From: Nemertoderma westbladi
Lineage: Eukaryota > Xenacoelomorpha > Nemertodermatida > Nemertodermatidae
NCBI GenBank assembly: GCA_032718475.1
Contig: JAUCBJ010003400.1
Span: 1-39,705, forward strand
Direction: 5' to 3'
DNA length: 39,705 nucleotides
Notes under the pieces: model-generated
What the model was told of the DNA's origin: nothing
The model's input: the letters and a program-made list of their open reading frames with translations, nothing else
The model's database searches: none
Part shown: piece by piece, positions 30,341 to 39,705 of the stretch
How the letters are laid out: each line of letters opens with the position of its first letter
Position numbering within the stretch: position 1 is the stretch's first letter
Translations under genes and position numbers: made by a program

Positions 30341-30576
30341 TTGTGTGAGAGTCCACAATTGTCTCAAACCGAGACGCCAGATGTCTTGGTGCAACATAGG
30401 TTGCGGTTGCGCCAAGAGAGGGTAGTAACAATCATACCCAGAGGGAGCGGCCTGGAAAGCCGACTCCAAGAAAATAACTCCACCCCACACCCGATAGTAG
30501 ATCGAGTTCCAGCGGAATTGAAGCCCACTTTGAGGTTGATGCTATCTTCTCACCGGGAAGATAGCTTGGGGGGGAG
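30341..30576 (+). pseudogene. Possible C-terminal end of an LTR-retroelement ORF, ending in polypurine tract
   Basis: A frame open from 30341 continues through 30576 into the candidate LTR (formally to 30691). It contains VQHRLRLRQERVVTI and VPAELKPTLRLMLSSHRED. No catalytic motif is visible, so the link to a pol C-terminus rests on position before the polypurine tract GGGGGGGAG (30568-30576). GCTATCTTC...GAAGATAGC at about 30541-30565 forms a hairpin inside it. Confidence 0.3.
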
Positions 30577-31144
30577 TGTGAACGGATTCAATTCCGCCTC
30601 ACCAACCCCCATAAAGTGGGAAAGGGCGCCTTTAAGCAATATTGGGGAGTACGAGGTTGATTGCCAATCAACCTCGTATCACCCCCAATAAACGGGGACG
30701 ACAAACCCCAAAGGGCCGCACACAATGGAGGTCAGAGGTTAAGCCTCCGGGAGAGGGAAAGTAACAGTAGCAAGGGGGAACACTCCCACAGAGGTGGGAG
30801 CCGAGAATTAGGTTATCAACCAATTGGGGGACAGCAGGGCATCAGCTAAGCAATACGGCCAAAGGTACTGTAGTATATTACCGGTCGGTGTTGCATTTAT
30901 CATTTAGTTTACTCAGTCACTCAGTCAGGGCAGTACGGTGACATTTTATAACCGTCGCCGCCACCATCACCAATTATATTACCATTTACTCAGTTCACCA
31001 TCAACTGTGCTATGTGTTTACTCAGTTCATTTATATATATATCCATTAACAATTTCGGAACGATAACAACATAACAAACTCTTTCACTGGCGGCGGGGAC
31101 GCGTAAATAAACCACACCGGTCGGGATTCTCGGATCCCGTCACA
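30577..31144 (+). mobile_element. Candidate 3' LTR, 568 bp
   Basis: Starts TGTGAACGG directly after a G-rich polypurine tract and ends CCGTCACA, which is the inverted copy of the start with one base missing. AATAAA at 31105-31110 lies near the right end, as expected for the R region. The five bases on either side (GGGAG and ATGTA) are not duplicates, which fits a 3' LTR of an element to the left rather than a solo LTR. No second copy is visible in the window, so the 5' part is lost. It contains a strong hairpin at 30641-30689. Confidence 0.55.
30641..30689 (+). other. Strong hairpin within candidate LTR
   Basis: TACGAGGTTGATTG (30650-30663) and CAATCAACCTCGTA (30665-30678) pair perfectly around a single base. 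The stem is extended by ATTGGGG and CCCCAAT outside a small bulge. Confidence 0.85.
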
Positions 31145-31169
31145 ATGTACTAATTCTCACAATGTACCA

Positions 31170-32503
31170 TCTACTACTACTTCTAGGTCGAGCGAACTCG
31201 GACAGTGGAAATGAGATCCTTCCAGGCTTCCCGATTCTCCATAGTTGTCGCGATTTCATTTCTCCCAAGTTCAGTATTCCTTTCAAGTTGATCTATATAT
31301 GTTATGGCTGGTCGTCCACAACTACGCTTTCCATGAGTTGGTTGCCAGAGAAGTAGATCTGGTATGACCTCGTCTTTACTTCGCCAGCAGTGCCTACTGA
31401 ATCTTAATCTACGTTCATGGAGGGTGGTTGATACAGGTGGTATTGTACCATAAAGCTTGGCGTTTGTCATGTGTTGACATAATCCAAGGTACTGGAAGTC
31501 GTTGACCTTCCTTAGTTGATTATTATCAATGGTTGTCAAGTTTCCATCAACATTAAAAGTCATGAATTCGGTCTTGGTAGCATTTATATGTAATCCAACC
31601 TCCTTAACAGCCCTCTCCACTTTATATAGTAGAAGCTGTGCATCTGATAGCATATTAGAGAGCAGGGCAATGTCATCCGCAAAGTCGGTGTCTGTGACTG
31701 TAGTTGCCGGATATCTACTACTTCTGCGTTCTTGAAGTGTGAATCCCAGATCTCATTGGTCATCCTCATTGCATAATCCAGCATAATTACAAATAGGAAT
31801 GGTGCTAATGTGTCACCTTGCAGTACGCCAGCCAGGATTGAGAAAAACTCAGTTTCACCATCTGGTGAGAGTACCTGCGCTTCTGTGTCACAATATAACA
31901 ATCCAATGCCAGCAACAATTACTTCTGGTATTCCATAAGCTCTTACGATTTCAAGCATTTTACCTCTATGGATGGAGTCGAATGCCTTCTTGAAGTCCAC
32001 AAAAGTCATGATTGTGGGGAGATTCTTTGACTTAATTCCTTCAATCAGTCTCCATAGTGCAAGTATCTGAGCTATTGTTGATCTACTTGGTCGAAATCCG
32101 TTTTCGCTCTTACGTAGTGGTTTCTCTATGTGAGGCCTAATCCTATATAGATTCATTTTATTGTATATTTTGGCAGCTACCACAAGCAGACAGATCCCAC
32201 GATAGTTTGTTGGTATACCGAGGTCTCCTTTCTTGGGGAGAGGCTTTAGTTGACCTTTAGTCCAAATTGGTGGAGGCTTTTCCCCTTTTAACATCCGGTT
32301 GCAAACATTCCATAATGGTCTGTTTAGCACTCCTGTTTTCCATACCTCCGCTGGAATTTCATCTAATCCACTCGCTTTATTATTGGACATATGCTTTTAA
32401 TGCTTCTTTGGAGTTTGGCAGGTGTGAAGTCCCCTGTTTCTATAGGTAGTGTCTTGTCATATATTTTCCTTCTAGGGCTGACCTCGATTTTTGGTGGCTG
32501 ACA
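31170..32503 (-). pseudogene. RTE-like LINE fragment C, RT and C-terminal domain
   Basis: Read leftward: linker PPKIEVSPRRKIYDK near 32500-32450; after a one-base shift the 32390 frame with KPLPKKGDLGIPTNYRGICL, SENGFRPSRSTIAQILALWR, TFVDFKKAFDSIHR (motif A) and LAGVLQGDTLAPFLFVIMLD (motif B). A shift near 31750 leads to DTDFADDIALLS, with the catalytic FADD box at 31672-31683. The frame continues to FQYLG, after which a segment of roughly 80 codons normally found in this family appears to be missing. It ends with RRLRFSRHC, LLLWQPTHGKRS and GRP. The stop at 31183-31185 is followed at once by a (GTA)n tail (31170-31180 on the plus strand, CTACTACTAC). Endonuclease is absent, so the copy is 5'-truncated and dead. 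Confidence 0.9.
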
Positions 32504-33164
32504 ATTTCATTGTGCATAAGAAAAACCTTTATCTGCATATGAACGCCAACTGAACAATTATTGTTTAAAACGCTTGGTAGAAAATAATTCCATAAGTAGT
32601 AAACTGAAATCAAAATTAGGAGCTTAACATTTAAATTTACAATATACTTACAGCAAACCCAAAATACACAAAACTAATACTCCAATTAGGAATATTGTAT
32701 CATACATAGATGTTCCCTCTTACAATTGTAGTAAATTCATTGCTAGTTGTCGTCGCCCTTACATGTCAGAAGGACAATCATTCCTCAGTAACTCTAATGA
32801 ATTTATAAAATACATAGATAAACTCCTTGCAGGCAAAAATGACACTCAGGTTTCATTTGACATAATAAACATGTAGCCCACCATTCCTATTGACATAGTT
32901 TATACGGCCCACAGCACGAAAACTAAAAGCCATGTAAATAAGCCACAATACAGATGAATTACAAAAAAATTCTAAAATGACCTCGCCCCAGTGCCAAATA
33001 GGGTTAAACATACAGCTTTCTAAACATACAGTCTCCACAGTATTAATGTTTGCCCAAAGATTTCTAAATAAAACAATTATTATTAGATGAGAGTACAGTG
33101 CAATAGTACTCAACACACTGTGTAACTAACAGTCATTCAGCTTGCACGCCACCTAACATAGCAG
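32504..33164. other. No gene recognised
   Basis: AT-rich sequence; the 87-codon minus-strand frame at 32853-33116 has no recognisable motifs. Confidence 0.4.
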
Positions 33165-33600
33165 AGTGAGTAACCTTGTATCTTCCCATAGGATGCATTG
33201 GGAAGAGTTATTCAGCTGAGGGGGTAATAGATAACAACTAAACCAGTTAATGTTTGCTTATAGTCAGGGTTGAAAGAGAGAATGATTAAAGCACAGAAAG
33301 TACTTTCTTATTAGTTGGACCTTCCTATTGTATTGAATAGCATTACTAGGCCATTTCTATCCATTTTCATGAGCGCCAGCTGGAATTTTTATCATTGCAC
33401 CTATTGAGTTGTTTTCATTTATTTCTATTTTTCGAGCCCAGATGCTATGGACGGAGTAGCCGATCATGCCAGGGACCTCAGAATCCAGCCAGCCAGCCAC
33501 TGTGAATATTTCATCGAAATCGTTAGGGGGTTGTTTAGTCAGTCAGTCAGCCGCGAGCAATTCTTACAGTAAGTAACCTGTCGGTTCCTGATATTTCCGA
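33165..33600 (+). repeat. Dispersed repeat R, most complete copy
   Basis: The first half matches 19650-20215 on the same strand and the second half matches 18425-18640 on the opposite strand, so this copy joins both and gives a length of about 430 bases for the family. It has no coding capacity, no obvious inverted ends and no tRNA-like promoter that I can see. GTCAGTCAGTCAG at about 33536 is a local simple repeat. Confidence 0.75.
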
Positions 33601-33633
33601 ATATTTCGATCAGTTTTCTAACCTCAATTTCAG

Positions 33634-33755
33634 GGACGTAAATTATATGGGAGCATCACCTGTTTCATTCAGTCCTGGAATCTATGGGACTGACTTGGGA
33701 ATCGACATCAGCTCAATCTGTATTGTTGACAAGGAAGCCGAGGCATCACCATCAC
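33634..33755 (+). CDS. Possible internal host exon
   Basis: TTTTCTAACCTCAATTTCAG is a good branch point plus acceptor, and CATCAC/GTTAGT is a usable donor 122 bases later. The frame reads DVNYMGASPVSFSPGIYG, TDLGIDISSICIVDKEAE. Other frames have stops. No family is recognised and no partner exon can be joined with confidence. Confidence 0.3.
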
Positions 33756-33757
33756 GT

Positions 33758-34199
33758 TAGTGGATAATTTAAGATAGTTGAACTGTAGTATAATTATTTT
33801 CTGTATAATACTTGTATGATAGCAATAATGCATACGGCCTAACAGCTGTCAAATATACTGGTGAAGGGGTACTATCTATATATATGGTAACTACATACAA
33901 TGTGACTAGCGCAGTATTATTAGCTAAATAACATTGTTTTATACCAACTTAACAGTCTCAGGACAATACGTACTCGGGAAATGTGTACCAGAAATTGTTT
34001 TATGATGGGTACGAATTGTCCGGGTACGAATTGTCCTAACTTCCAACTTAACAACTAACATAATATTTTTGGTCTGCAGGACATATTTACTACTACTGTA
34101 AAACTCAACAATGGTTGTTTGCTTCTTTATATTAGTTGTTTTTTCACCCAACTTAGTTAGCAGATCGTGTGACAGATATTTCATATTTAATTAAGTTAC
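33758..34199. other. No gene recognised
   Basis: Unique-looking AT-rich DNA; a direct repeat GGGTACGAATTGTCC at about 34007 and 34022. The 81-codon minus-strand frame has no recognisable motif. Confidence 0.4.
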
Positions 34200-34282
34200 A
34201 ATCTTCCTACTAGGATCGGCATGCTGCATTGCAGCTGCATTTTTAAGAATGCTGTGCCGGCTTGTCAACAAAATCTTCCTAC
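34200..34282 (-). mobile_element. 61-bp 5'-truncated LINE insertion with 11-bp target duplications
   Basis: 34211-34271 is, in reverse complement, the last ~60 bases of the LINE at 36601-37815 (AAGCCGGCACAGCATTCTTA, AAAATGCAGCTGCAATGCAG, CAT-CCGAT, CTAGTA). AATCTTCCTAC lies directly outside both ends (34200-34210 and 34272-34282). This is the mark of target-primed reverse transcription that stopped almost at once. Confidence 0.9.
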
Positions 34283-35539
34283 AGTACAGTTTATATTTAT
34301 TATTATTTAAATGGAACCACTGGCAATAGCCTACCGCTTTATATCTAATTTACAGTACAGTAATCGAAGATTAGTCAGTTGTAACTGCACAATAATGTTA
34401 ATTAATAATACAGTATAAACCAAGAAAATGTAGGACCTACTAGTGTAGTGTAAAAACAGACAATATTGGTGAGATTGGGAACTCAGCCGAGGAGAGGTGG
34501 TAGAGCCAAACTTCTAAGGGGCGTGACCACCCAGTGACCTGGAGATCCGACCTGAACCATAGACGAGAGGAGGATATGTTCCTCTTCTAACAGCGGCTCC
34601 ATAGACCCAAAAGACAAACAGGGTCGAAGTATGAATTCAGGACACATATAAAGATACGGATGTGTTTATTATGCGAGGAAAGCCCACCAAAGAAAGACAG
34701 AAATGCATGTTACAGTTCAAAGAGGGGATGAGGAGCATCTGTTGCAGTGAAACTTCTGATACCGTGGAGGCCTGTTGGAGTTACACGATCATTGCACAAT
34801 GTGTAAATTCCGAGGTCATTAGGTCAACTGGAGCACCACCAATGACGATACAAAGTTTCGAAAGCTCGAAATTCAGGCTAATCACGGCGCCATGACATTG
34901 GGGAGAGTCTGCGCACAAGACATCCAATGGGGATTCTTCAATCCCAACCAAGCACTAATCTCCTGGAAGTTGTCATGGTTCCTTGCAAAAGTAGCAACTG
35001 TTGCAAGCTGAGGAGGAGTTGCTGCAACTCACCGATACATGAACGAGTGGACTGGTGAGAGGAGGTGAGACTTTCAAAGCTTCCTGAGTCAAACCATTCC
35101 ACAGTGAATGAAGGACATAGTTTGGGACGTCACGACCTAGAGGTGGAGGACCGCCTGCTCAAAAGGTACAGACAGGCAATTATGGTCCCACCGAAACCAT
35201 CGATGAAAACATCAATCAAACAAGTTATGTCACGGTAACAATTATTGTTTTGAGTTTAAATTTAATTAATTATTTCTTTATTTTGTATGTCTCCACGTCT
35301 CCATTAGAGATTAAATAACAGGTGTGGGTGTGCGTGCATGGTTTGTACAAAATTATAAATATACAGTAGTGAAGTTTAATACTTGTAAAAATTATTCCAA
35401 TTAATGTAATGTTTCCTTTAATATTTAATATATATATTCCTTTAATATCGATACATTCAGACTTTCAGACTAGTTCCTGGTCAAAATACAAGGTACCCTT
35501 GATACACCCAAAGTACTCTGAACATCTGTTACGAGCCGT
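34283..35539. other. No recognised gene; less AT-rich island at about 34440-35220
   Basis: The island has balanced base composition, and a 77-codon plus-strand frame (34662-34895, KPTKERQKCMLQFKEG) without recognised domains. It may be a decayed coding or transposon remnant. The remainder is AT-rich. Confidence 0.35.
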
Positions 35540-35659
35540 TCAAGAATATAACTCTCACATATTTTAATAATTATTGAAAATAATGATTATTAAAATACTA
35601 ATTGATATTTATAATTATTTATAATAAGTAAATATCAATACCTATAATATATTATATCG

Positions 35660-36035
35660 TTATTTTTTTTAAATTTTTGGATTTTTCGCATTACTTTAAC
35701 ATATAGACACCATTTTTTCTTTCCATATCCATGGGCTAATTTATTTTTGAAAACTAATATTTGTTAATATTAAATAATTATTAAATTACTAATAACTAAA
35801 ATATATGTCGATACATTTTTTTACATTTTTGTTTTTTTGCATTACTTTAACACATAGACTCCAAATTTCCATGATATATCCATGGGCTAATTAATTTATT
35901 GGTGACTAATATTTATAAGTATTAAATAAATATTAAATTACTTATAAATAAAATTTTCTTCGATAATTTTTTTTAATTTTTCGCGAAATCGGATCGTTTT
36001 GGGTCAAAGAGTCACAAAATATAACCCAAATTCTT
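35660..36035. repeat. Degenerate AT-rich tandem repeat, period about 145 bp
   Basis: GCATTACTTTAACA-ATAGAC, then TATCCATGGGCTAATT, then ACTAATATT and AATATTAAATTACT blocks occur at about 35688-35810 and 35839-35945. A third diverged copy with TTCTTGGGCTAATTTTTT runs to about 36050. Confidence 0.7.
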
Positions 36036-36600
36036 GGGCTAATTTTTTCGACTAAATCTGTATTCAGCCCCAGGGTGTCGAGTCGTGGTTCTGAGGAGAC
36101 ACAAGATGGATTGAAAACGATTCCACAATGATAGAGAGTATAGAAGAGGACACAAGAGACTACGGAACTATTATTTAGAGACTTTGCCCAAAAAATGAGC
36201 ACTATGCCTTCAAGGCACCTGTAATTAATTTGATGTAGCGCAATAGAAAATCAATAAGTGCAATTTACAGAGTAATCAGACCCAAACTAGAATAGAACAA
36301 TATGTATGAACTAATAAAGTCGGAAATAACCTTTTCTTAACTAGCTACTGGGAGGGAGGGACTCACCGTCTAACGACCAGACTAAGACCCCTGGATGACA
36401 AAATGACTCAATTGATTGAAAATGAGATGAGTTAATTAACTCACTTACAGAGAGCCCAAAATCCGATATTGCCCAGGGAAAGTTGGAAATTGTGTGATTT
36501 TGTCAGCCAATGGATAGCGCCATTGGTGCAATCAACTCTAAGGCCACCATTATTGGTGCAATTACTAATTCACAAGTAGATTTTTAGCTGATAGCAATGT
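36036..36600. other. No gene recognised
   Basis: Mixed sequence. GTGCAATTACTAATTCACAAG near 36556 resembles GTGCAATTATTAATTCGCAG near 38581, on the far side of the LINE and fold-back element; both may be old flank. Confidence 0.4.
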
Positions 36601-37815
36601 ATGTATTGTTGGTCGAACCCTACCAAGGGCGATCAGTTGGCAGGGTTTGACTTCTTCAAGGCCTTTGATTCAGTCTCCCGCTCACGTATGTTCAGCATAC
36701 TTTCATTATATGGGATTCCTGATGAAATTATTGCAGCAATCAGATCAGTATACGATGGTTCGACAACATTTGTGTCTACTGTTGATGGTGACACAGAACC
36801 ATTTGAAGTGTTATGGGGCGTCCTCCAGGGAGACACACTTGCACCATTCTTGTTCATAATTGTGGTTGACTATGTTCTACGCATGTCCTTAGATTATCAT
36901 AATGATGATGGGTGATGATAACTCCACCTACTGGCTCCAGAAGTCGAGGAAATCCTGCTGTAGTACCTAACTGATCTAGACTTTGCTGATGACTTAGGAG
37001 TACTCTCAGAATCACTAGAGGGAGCCCAACGGCTCCTCAGCTCATTAGAACATGCTGCTTCTAGTGTTGGTCTTTTTATTAACTCCAGAAAGACCAAAAT
37101 TGTGACAGTTAACTTTGAAAGTTCCCAGCAAGTCTCTGATCGGATGAGCATAAGCTCAAAGGATGGTATGCTTGAGCATGTGGGCGACTTCTGTTACCAG
37201 GGATCATGGATCCGGAAGTCAGGTGAGGACCTTCGAATACGTAAGGGAAAGGCATAGACAGCCTTGAATAGGCTTTCCAGGATTTGGAAGTCACCGAGAA
37301 TTAATCGGAAACTTAAGGTCCGATTATTTAGAGCAGCAGTAGTTCCAGTACTCCTCTATGGGAGTCCATGCTGGGCTCTAACTGCTGAGGACACCAAATC
37401 TCTGGATGGCACATTCACAAGAATGATACGCCGGGTTCATTGTGTCAAGTACAATGCACACATCTCCAACCAGACACTATATAACATTGGAGGTGTCTCA
37501 TTGGTTCCCCCAAGCTTGACACTAGAACAAAATCGCCTCCGCTTTGCAGGACATTGCTTTCGCCGTGAGGACCAGCCAGTGCATAATCTTGTACTTTGGC
37601 AGCCTCATGGAGTGAATAAGCATGGTGGACAGCCCATGACTTTCTTGAGACGCATCTTAAAGGACGCTGGCCTTGAAGATGCGGATGATCTAGCAAATGT
37701 CATGGGTGATAGGGAGTTGTGGCGGCGCAATGTTGTCGACAAGCCGGCACAGCATTCTTAAAAATGCAGCTGCAATGCAGCATCCCGATACTAGTAATAG
37801 TAGTAGTAGTATCAG
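36601..37815 (+). pseudogene. RTE-like LINE fragment B, RT motif A to 3' end
   Basis: The first frame (to 36915) has FDFFKAFDSVSRSRM (motif A), GVLQGDTLAPFLFIIVVDYV (motif B) and then a stop. After frame changes at about 36905 and 36965 the catalytic FADD box lies at 36982-36993. The frame runs on to a TAG at 37255-37257, then from 37264 to 37761 encodes the C-terminal part (VVPVLLYGSPCWALTAED, NRLRFAGHCFRREDQ, LVLWQPHGVNKHGGQPMTF). After the stop are about 30 bases and a tail ACTAGTAATAGTAGTAGTAG. The start coincides with motif A, so it is 5'-truncated. Same family as fragment A and the 61-bp insertion; related to fragment C. Confidence 0.9.
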
Positions 37816-37839
37816 TTGGCAAATGAACCCACAAATGTA

Positions 37840-38528
37840 CACCATCTCCGGTAATATAGTGTCATTTTCTGATGACACGGAACCCCCCCCCCCCCCCAGA
37901 TTTTTCTACAAATCTTTATCATATTACTTGAAATTTGAAACACAACTAGTTCCACTCACCGTCGATGACCCCATGAAGCCGGAATTTTCGATTTTGCCTT
38001 TAAATTTTTTTTTATAAGCGTTTTAAAAAAGTATCTTTTGCGAAATCGCACCCTCCGTATCGTGGACATTCATATCATTAAAAAGCTTGCGTTGCAAGGA
38101 TTCGAAATATGTAACAATATCTGAATTTCGTTGATAAACAACTGAGATATAGGCGTTCAAAGTTTGCAAGAATTATCGTTCGCTGAAGGCCATTTATTCT
38201 ATTTAATAAATACACGATGTTCTGGAACATTTTGTTTAAGTATGAATAGCTACGCAATAGATATATTGGATAGGAATACCTACGACTAATGTGAACAATG
38301 TCCACGATACGGAGGGTGCGATTTCGCAAAAGACACTTTTTTAAAACGCTTATAAAAAAAATGTAAAGGCGAAATCGAAAATTCCGGCTTCATGGAGTCA
38401 TCGACGGTGAGTGGAACTAGTTGTGTTTCAAATTTCAAGCAATATGATAAAGATTTGTAGAAAAATTTGGGGGGGGGGGGGGGGTTGGGGGTCTCATAAA
38501 AAATGACACTATATTACTGGTCATGGTG
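37840..38528. mobile_element. Fold-back element, 689 bp, ~231-bp arms, TA-flanked
   Basis: 37840-38070 and 38297-38528 are inverted copies with few differences. Both ends start CACCAT followed by GTAATATAGTGTCATTTT, and further shared blocks are CAACTAGTTCCACTCACCGT, TTATAAGCGTTTTAAAAAAG and GCGAAATCGCACCCTCCGTA. TA stands directly outside each end (37838-37839 and 38529-38530). The arms contain C/G runs of 15 and 16 bases. The 226-base centre has no gene. It is probably a non-autonomous TA-targeting transposon. Confidence 0.9.
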
Positions 38529-39705
38529 TATATATTCTAGATATAGATAAGCTACCGGTCTAGCTAACAATTAGTCAGTTAGTGCAATTATTAATTCGCA
38601 GATTAAATACAGCAATGGAACTCAATAACTTTCTTTAGCATTACTGACCCTCAAAGACCCAAGCATTGGACCCACATAGGAATATTTATATCAATATATT
38701 ATTAACTATATACGTCATTGTTCATAAAATAGCACTTTATAGTATTACGTCACGAGTAATTTTGTCTTTGATTTTATTTTGAAATAACAAAACGAGGTCC
38801 GTAAAAGTGCTAATTATGAACAAAGGCGATTCTAATTTTATTTATTTGTAGGGAATTATTTGTAGTTATGCACTTAAACTTTCTAGAACAACCTAATAAT
38901 GACGCGGTGACATACTGGATATATATACTGGACATACTTAGTAAAATGTATGGCGTAGGTAGGGACATCGTGAGAAATAATGTCGCACTGCGATATAAAG
39001 CTGGAAAATATCTCGCCCTGGCGATTTGGTAGTGCGAAATTAATTCCATACAATTAAATATAATCAATATCAGATATACAGTACATCAACACGGAAACTA
39101 ACCCTAATAACACCAGTAGGTCGGGAGTCATGCAAACCAACTCCTCTGTCACATTATTCCTAATATATTCCTTAGCCTTCCGTTAGGGACTATTATAGTG
39201 ATTCGTTGGTTCAAATGAAAAGATGACCGTTGGTACAAATGGAACGATAATGTCACAGCGATTCCAAATATGTAAAAGCATTTGTATTTGATTGGGAAAT
39301 ATATGAAATGTGGGTGTATTTGCTTCTGTAGCAGGCTATTTATTCTAATTAATAAATACATCATGTTCTAGAACATTTTGTTAACATCTTATTTTGTTTG
39401 GTATTATTAGATAAAATGCATTGCATTATTGTCCAGCTTACTTCTGATGTAAACAAAATGTTCCACAATATTGTGCATTTATTAAAAGAATATATTAATG
39501 CATGAATAATAATTGTAGTGTCAAAAGATTCTCCGCTTTCAATTTATTGATATAAGCCATGTGCGAAATGATTGAGATTTAATGTGTATTTGAATGTATC
39601 GAAAATCATTCCATAGAAACCAATATAAGAAATTCTCAGAGCATTTTTGATGTCAAATCTGTAGTAGCCTATCACATCCTATTTTCAAAATTGGCTTCCC
39701 ACGCT
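38529..39705. other. No gene; contains a relative of the fold-back element's centre
   Basis: 39256-39383 matches 38090-38240: ATTC-AAATATGTAA-A and then GGC-ATTTATTCTA-TTAATAAATACA-CATGTTCT-GAACATTTTGTT in the same order. The inverted arms are absent. The remainder is unique AT-rich DNA with small frames of no apparent meaning. Confidence 0.55.

Noticed and set aside
31139-31167. Direct repeat TCACAATGTAC at 31139 and 31157 as a target duplication
   Set aside because: Only six bases separate the copies and the first overlaps the candidate LTR end; it cannot flank either the LTR element or the LINE.
35942-36202. 86-codon minus-strand frame
   Set aside because: Lies partly in the AT-rich 145-bp repeat, with no recognisable motif.

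Overview
This window looks like repeat-rich, AT-rich nuclear DNA from an animal, probably a marine invertebrate; I cannot name the species. The evidence is the mix of eukaryotic mobile elements: a BEL/Pao LTR retrotransposon, RTE-like and CR1/L2-like LINEs, a Penelope-like fragment, several terminal-inverted-repeat (TIR) DNA transposons with their non-autonomous derivatives, and many minisatellites. There are no bacterial operons. No complete host gene is visible; three short stretches bounded by splice-like signals are the only host-exon candidates.

Layout. 1-4878 (minus): coding region of a BEL/Pao element, open in a single frame apart from one TAG at 2239-2241. The gag half has an unusually long N-terminus. 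The pol half has zinc knuckles and an aspartic protease, and enters the reverse transcriptase (RT) where the window starts. 4879 to at least 7083 holds its leader and probably its 5' LTR, with three tandem-repeat systems. 8323-13540: decayed LINE and Penelope-like pieces plus a TTA-flanked miniature element. 13547-15534: an element with about 210-bp inverted ends around a 33-bp minisatellite of about 29 copies. 15535-20700: dispersed repeats, minisatellites, a TA-flanked palindromic element and one exon-like stretch.

20725-24474 is the most interesting segment. An intact, intronless 745-residue transposase-like ORF lies between inverted repeats of about 210 bp. The protein keeps a hAT-like order of D, D, CxxH, RW and E, but I cannot place it in a named superfamily. 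It looks like a complete autonomous DNA transposon, and another 45-bp inverted repeat sits just upstream of the gene.

24873-31144: a 50-bp array split by a 1.1-kb TTAA-flanked element, an 82-bp piggyBac-like miniature, a 28-bp array, a decayed Ser-Asp-Ser-Glu-Pro-rich reading frame, a 101-bp array, and a polypurine tract plus candidate 3' LTR. 31170-39705: an RTE-like LINE on the minus strand, a second copy of a dispersed repeat, a 61-bp LINE insertion with 11-bp target duplications, a longer related LINE copy, and a 689-bp fold-back element.

The window is therefore a nest of transposons of different ages. The BEL element and the 745-residue transposase have the best preserved reading frames and are probably the youngest insertions. 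The LINE and Penelope pieces carry frameshifts and deletions and are old. All family assignments come from reading motifs; no database search was run.
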